64,000 nucleotides of DNA from Leptospira kemamanensis (GTDB lineage: Bacteria > Spirochaetota > Leptospiria > Leptospirales > Leptospiraceae), in the NCBI RefSeq assembly GCF_004769665.1, contig NZ_RQGG01000050.1, forward strand, positions 62,001 through 126,000, read 5' to 3'. Under the pieces are notes generated by a model. That model was not told the origin of the DNA and ran no database searches. It saw nothing but the letters and a program-made list of their open reading frames with translations. Position numbers and translations under genes: made by a program. Shown one piece after another: positions 63,556-64,000 of the stretch (positions are counted from its first letter, which is position 1; each line of letters starts with the position of its first letter).

Positions 63556-64000
63556 TTATGTATATTCTAATAGATGAGAAACGACATCAGATTCTCCATC
63601 GGTATTTAATTCCGATTTTGGAGTCATCCCATCTACTGTTGTTATGTATTTCAGCACTTCTTCAAATTCACAAGAAATAATTTTTTCTAAATTTATATAA
63701 GCCGATCGAAAGTACATCTCTAATGCATTGACCAGGTATAAATATTCAATAAAGTCTCCGCGATCTGTGTAAAGGATAGGAGTTTTGGCATAATAACATT
63801 CCGCCAAAATACCATACCCAGGTTTGGTGCACACAAAATCAGCCGCCGTGACGAGGTCGGGGTAATGCGAAACTTCGGGAACCAAAATCCCTTCTTTTTG
63901 GATTCCTGGAACACCAAAGGCAACGAGTTGGATGTGTTTTGGTAAATTCTTAGTTTGTAATGTATGTCCTTCTAATCCGTAAGCACCAAAGGATAAAAGG
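63556..64000 (-). CDS. partial glycosyltransferase-like protein (C-terminal part)
   Basis: The open frame runs from the window edge to a stop at 63556, giving 148 residues. It resembles the donor-binding half of GT-B enzymes related to MurG and to the glycosyltransferase-like N-terminal domain of arabinose kinases. DFVCTKPGYGILAECYYAKTPILYT (about 55-79) shows the Gly-rich loop and the following Glu expected to hold a nucleotide sugar. The start lies outside the window. It ends one base before the DUF342 gene begins, so the two are coupled. Confidence 0.7.
   Translation of the reverse strand, partial: LLSFGAYGLEGHTLQTKNLPKHIQLVAFGVPGIQKEGILVPEVSHYPDLVTAADFVCTKPGYGILAECYYAKTPILYTDRGDFIEYLYLVNALEMYFRSAYINLEKIISCEFEEVLKYITTVDGMTPKSELNTDGESDVVSHLLEYT

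Noticed and set aside
1..64000. tRNA, rRNA, CRISPR, insertion sequence or prophage
   Set aside because: Gaps are short, and I saw no cloverleaf, spaced repeat array, transposase or phage structural gene.

Overview
The window looks like chromosome of a Leptospira, most likely of the saprophytic (L. biflexa-like) group. This is inferred from moderate AT-richness, very compact genes with ATGA overlaps, many lipoproteins with loose spirochaete lipoboxes, an LL-diaminopimelate aminotransferase, a DUF342/FapA protein, and a very large exported protein that I recall as a Leptospira-specific family (TIGR04388). I see no rRNA, tRNA, CRISPR array, insertion sequence or prophage, and no gene-free stretch longer than 300 bases.

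Layout. 1-6.5 kb: a partial gene, a DCC-family redox protein, a GT39-type glycosyltransferase, a membrane-anchored PHP protein, and a minus-strand run FecR protein -> DUF4384 protein -> small lipoprotein -> exported protein. 6.66-24.8 kb: the most unusual region, one tightly packed plus-strand run of ten genes. It encodes a TolC-like outer-membrane protein, three lipoproteins, a multi-pass membrane protein, an HlyD-type adaptor, an RND pump, a second RND-like protein without the usual charged residues, a 1959-residue exported protein, and a Cys-rich lipoprotein overlapping its end. The last ~300 residues of the giant protein look like an NlpC/P60-type papain-fold hydrolase. I therefore read the island as a candidate RND-linked export system with a toxin-like effector and an immunity-type lipoprotein. 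That reading is inference.

24.8-34.8 kb is an envelope carbohydrate region: an O-antigen-ligase-like protein co-oriented with a GH5 glycosidase and a class III nucleotide cyclase, a GT4 glycosyltransferase with a PQ-loop/SWEET-like membrane protein, and a GT9 glycosyltransferase with a DUF4254 protein. 34.8-48.7 kb is mixed: NRDE protein, rhomboid-lplA-glyA operon, metallo-beta-lactamase-fold protein with penicillin-binding protein 1A, a small exported repeat protein behind a near-perfect sigma-54 promoter, MBOAT acyltransferase with a lipoprotein, lipoprotein SppA, aldose epimerase, a small HTH protein and a LOG-family protein.

48.7-64 kb is mostly core: rpmB, nth, ubiA-ubiX pair, thioesterase, pyrB-DUF2203-dapL, two exported helical proteins (the first a candidate flagellar coiling protein FcpA), a CBS-PAS-Fis regulator without an AAA+ domain, rho, rpmE, a NifU/pentapeptide-repeat fusion, STAS protein, lipoprotein, DUF342 protein and a partial glycosyltransferase-like gene.

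Translational coupling by 1-17 base overlaps is pervasive, and TTG or GTG starts are common. Function calls rest on motifs read by eye, not on database searches.
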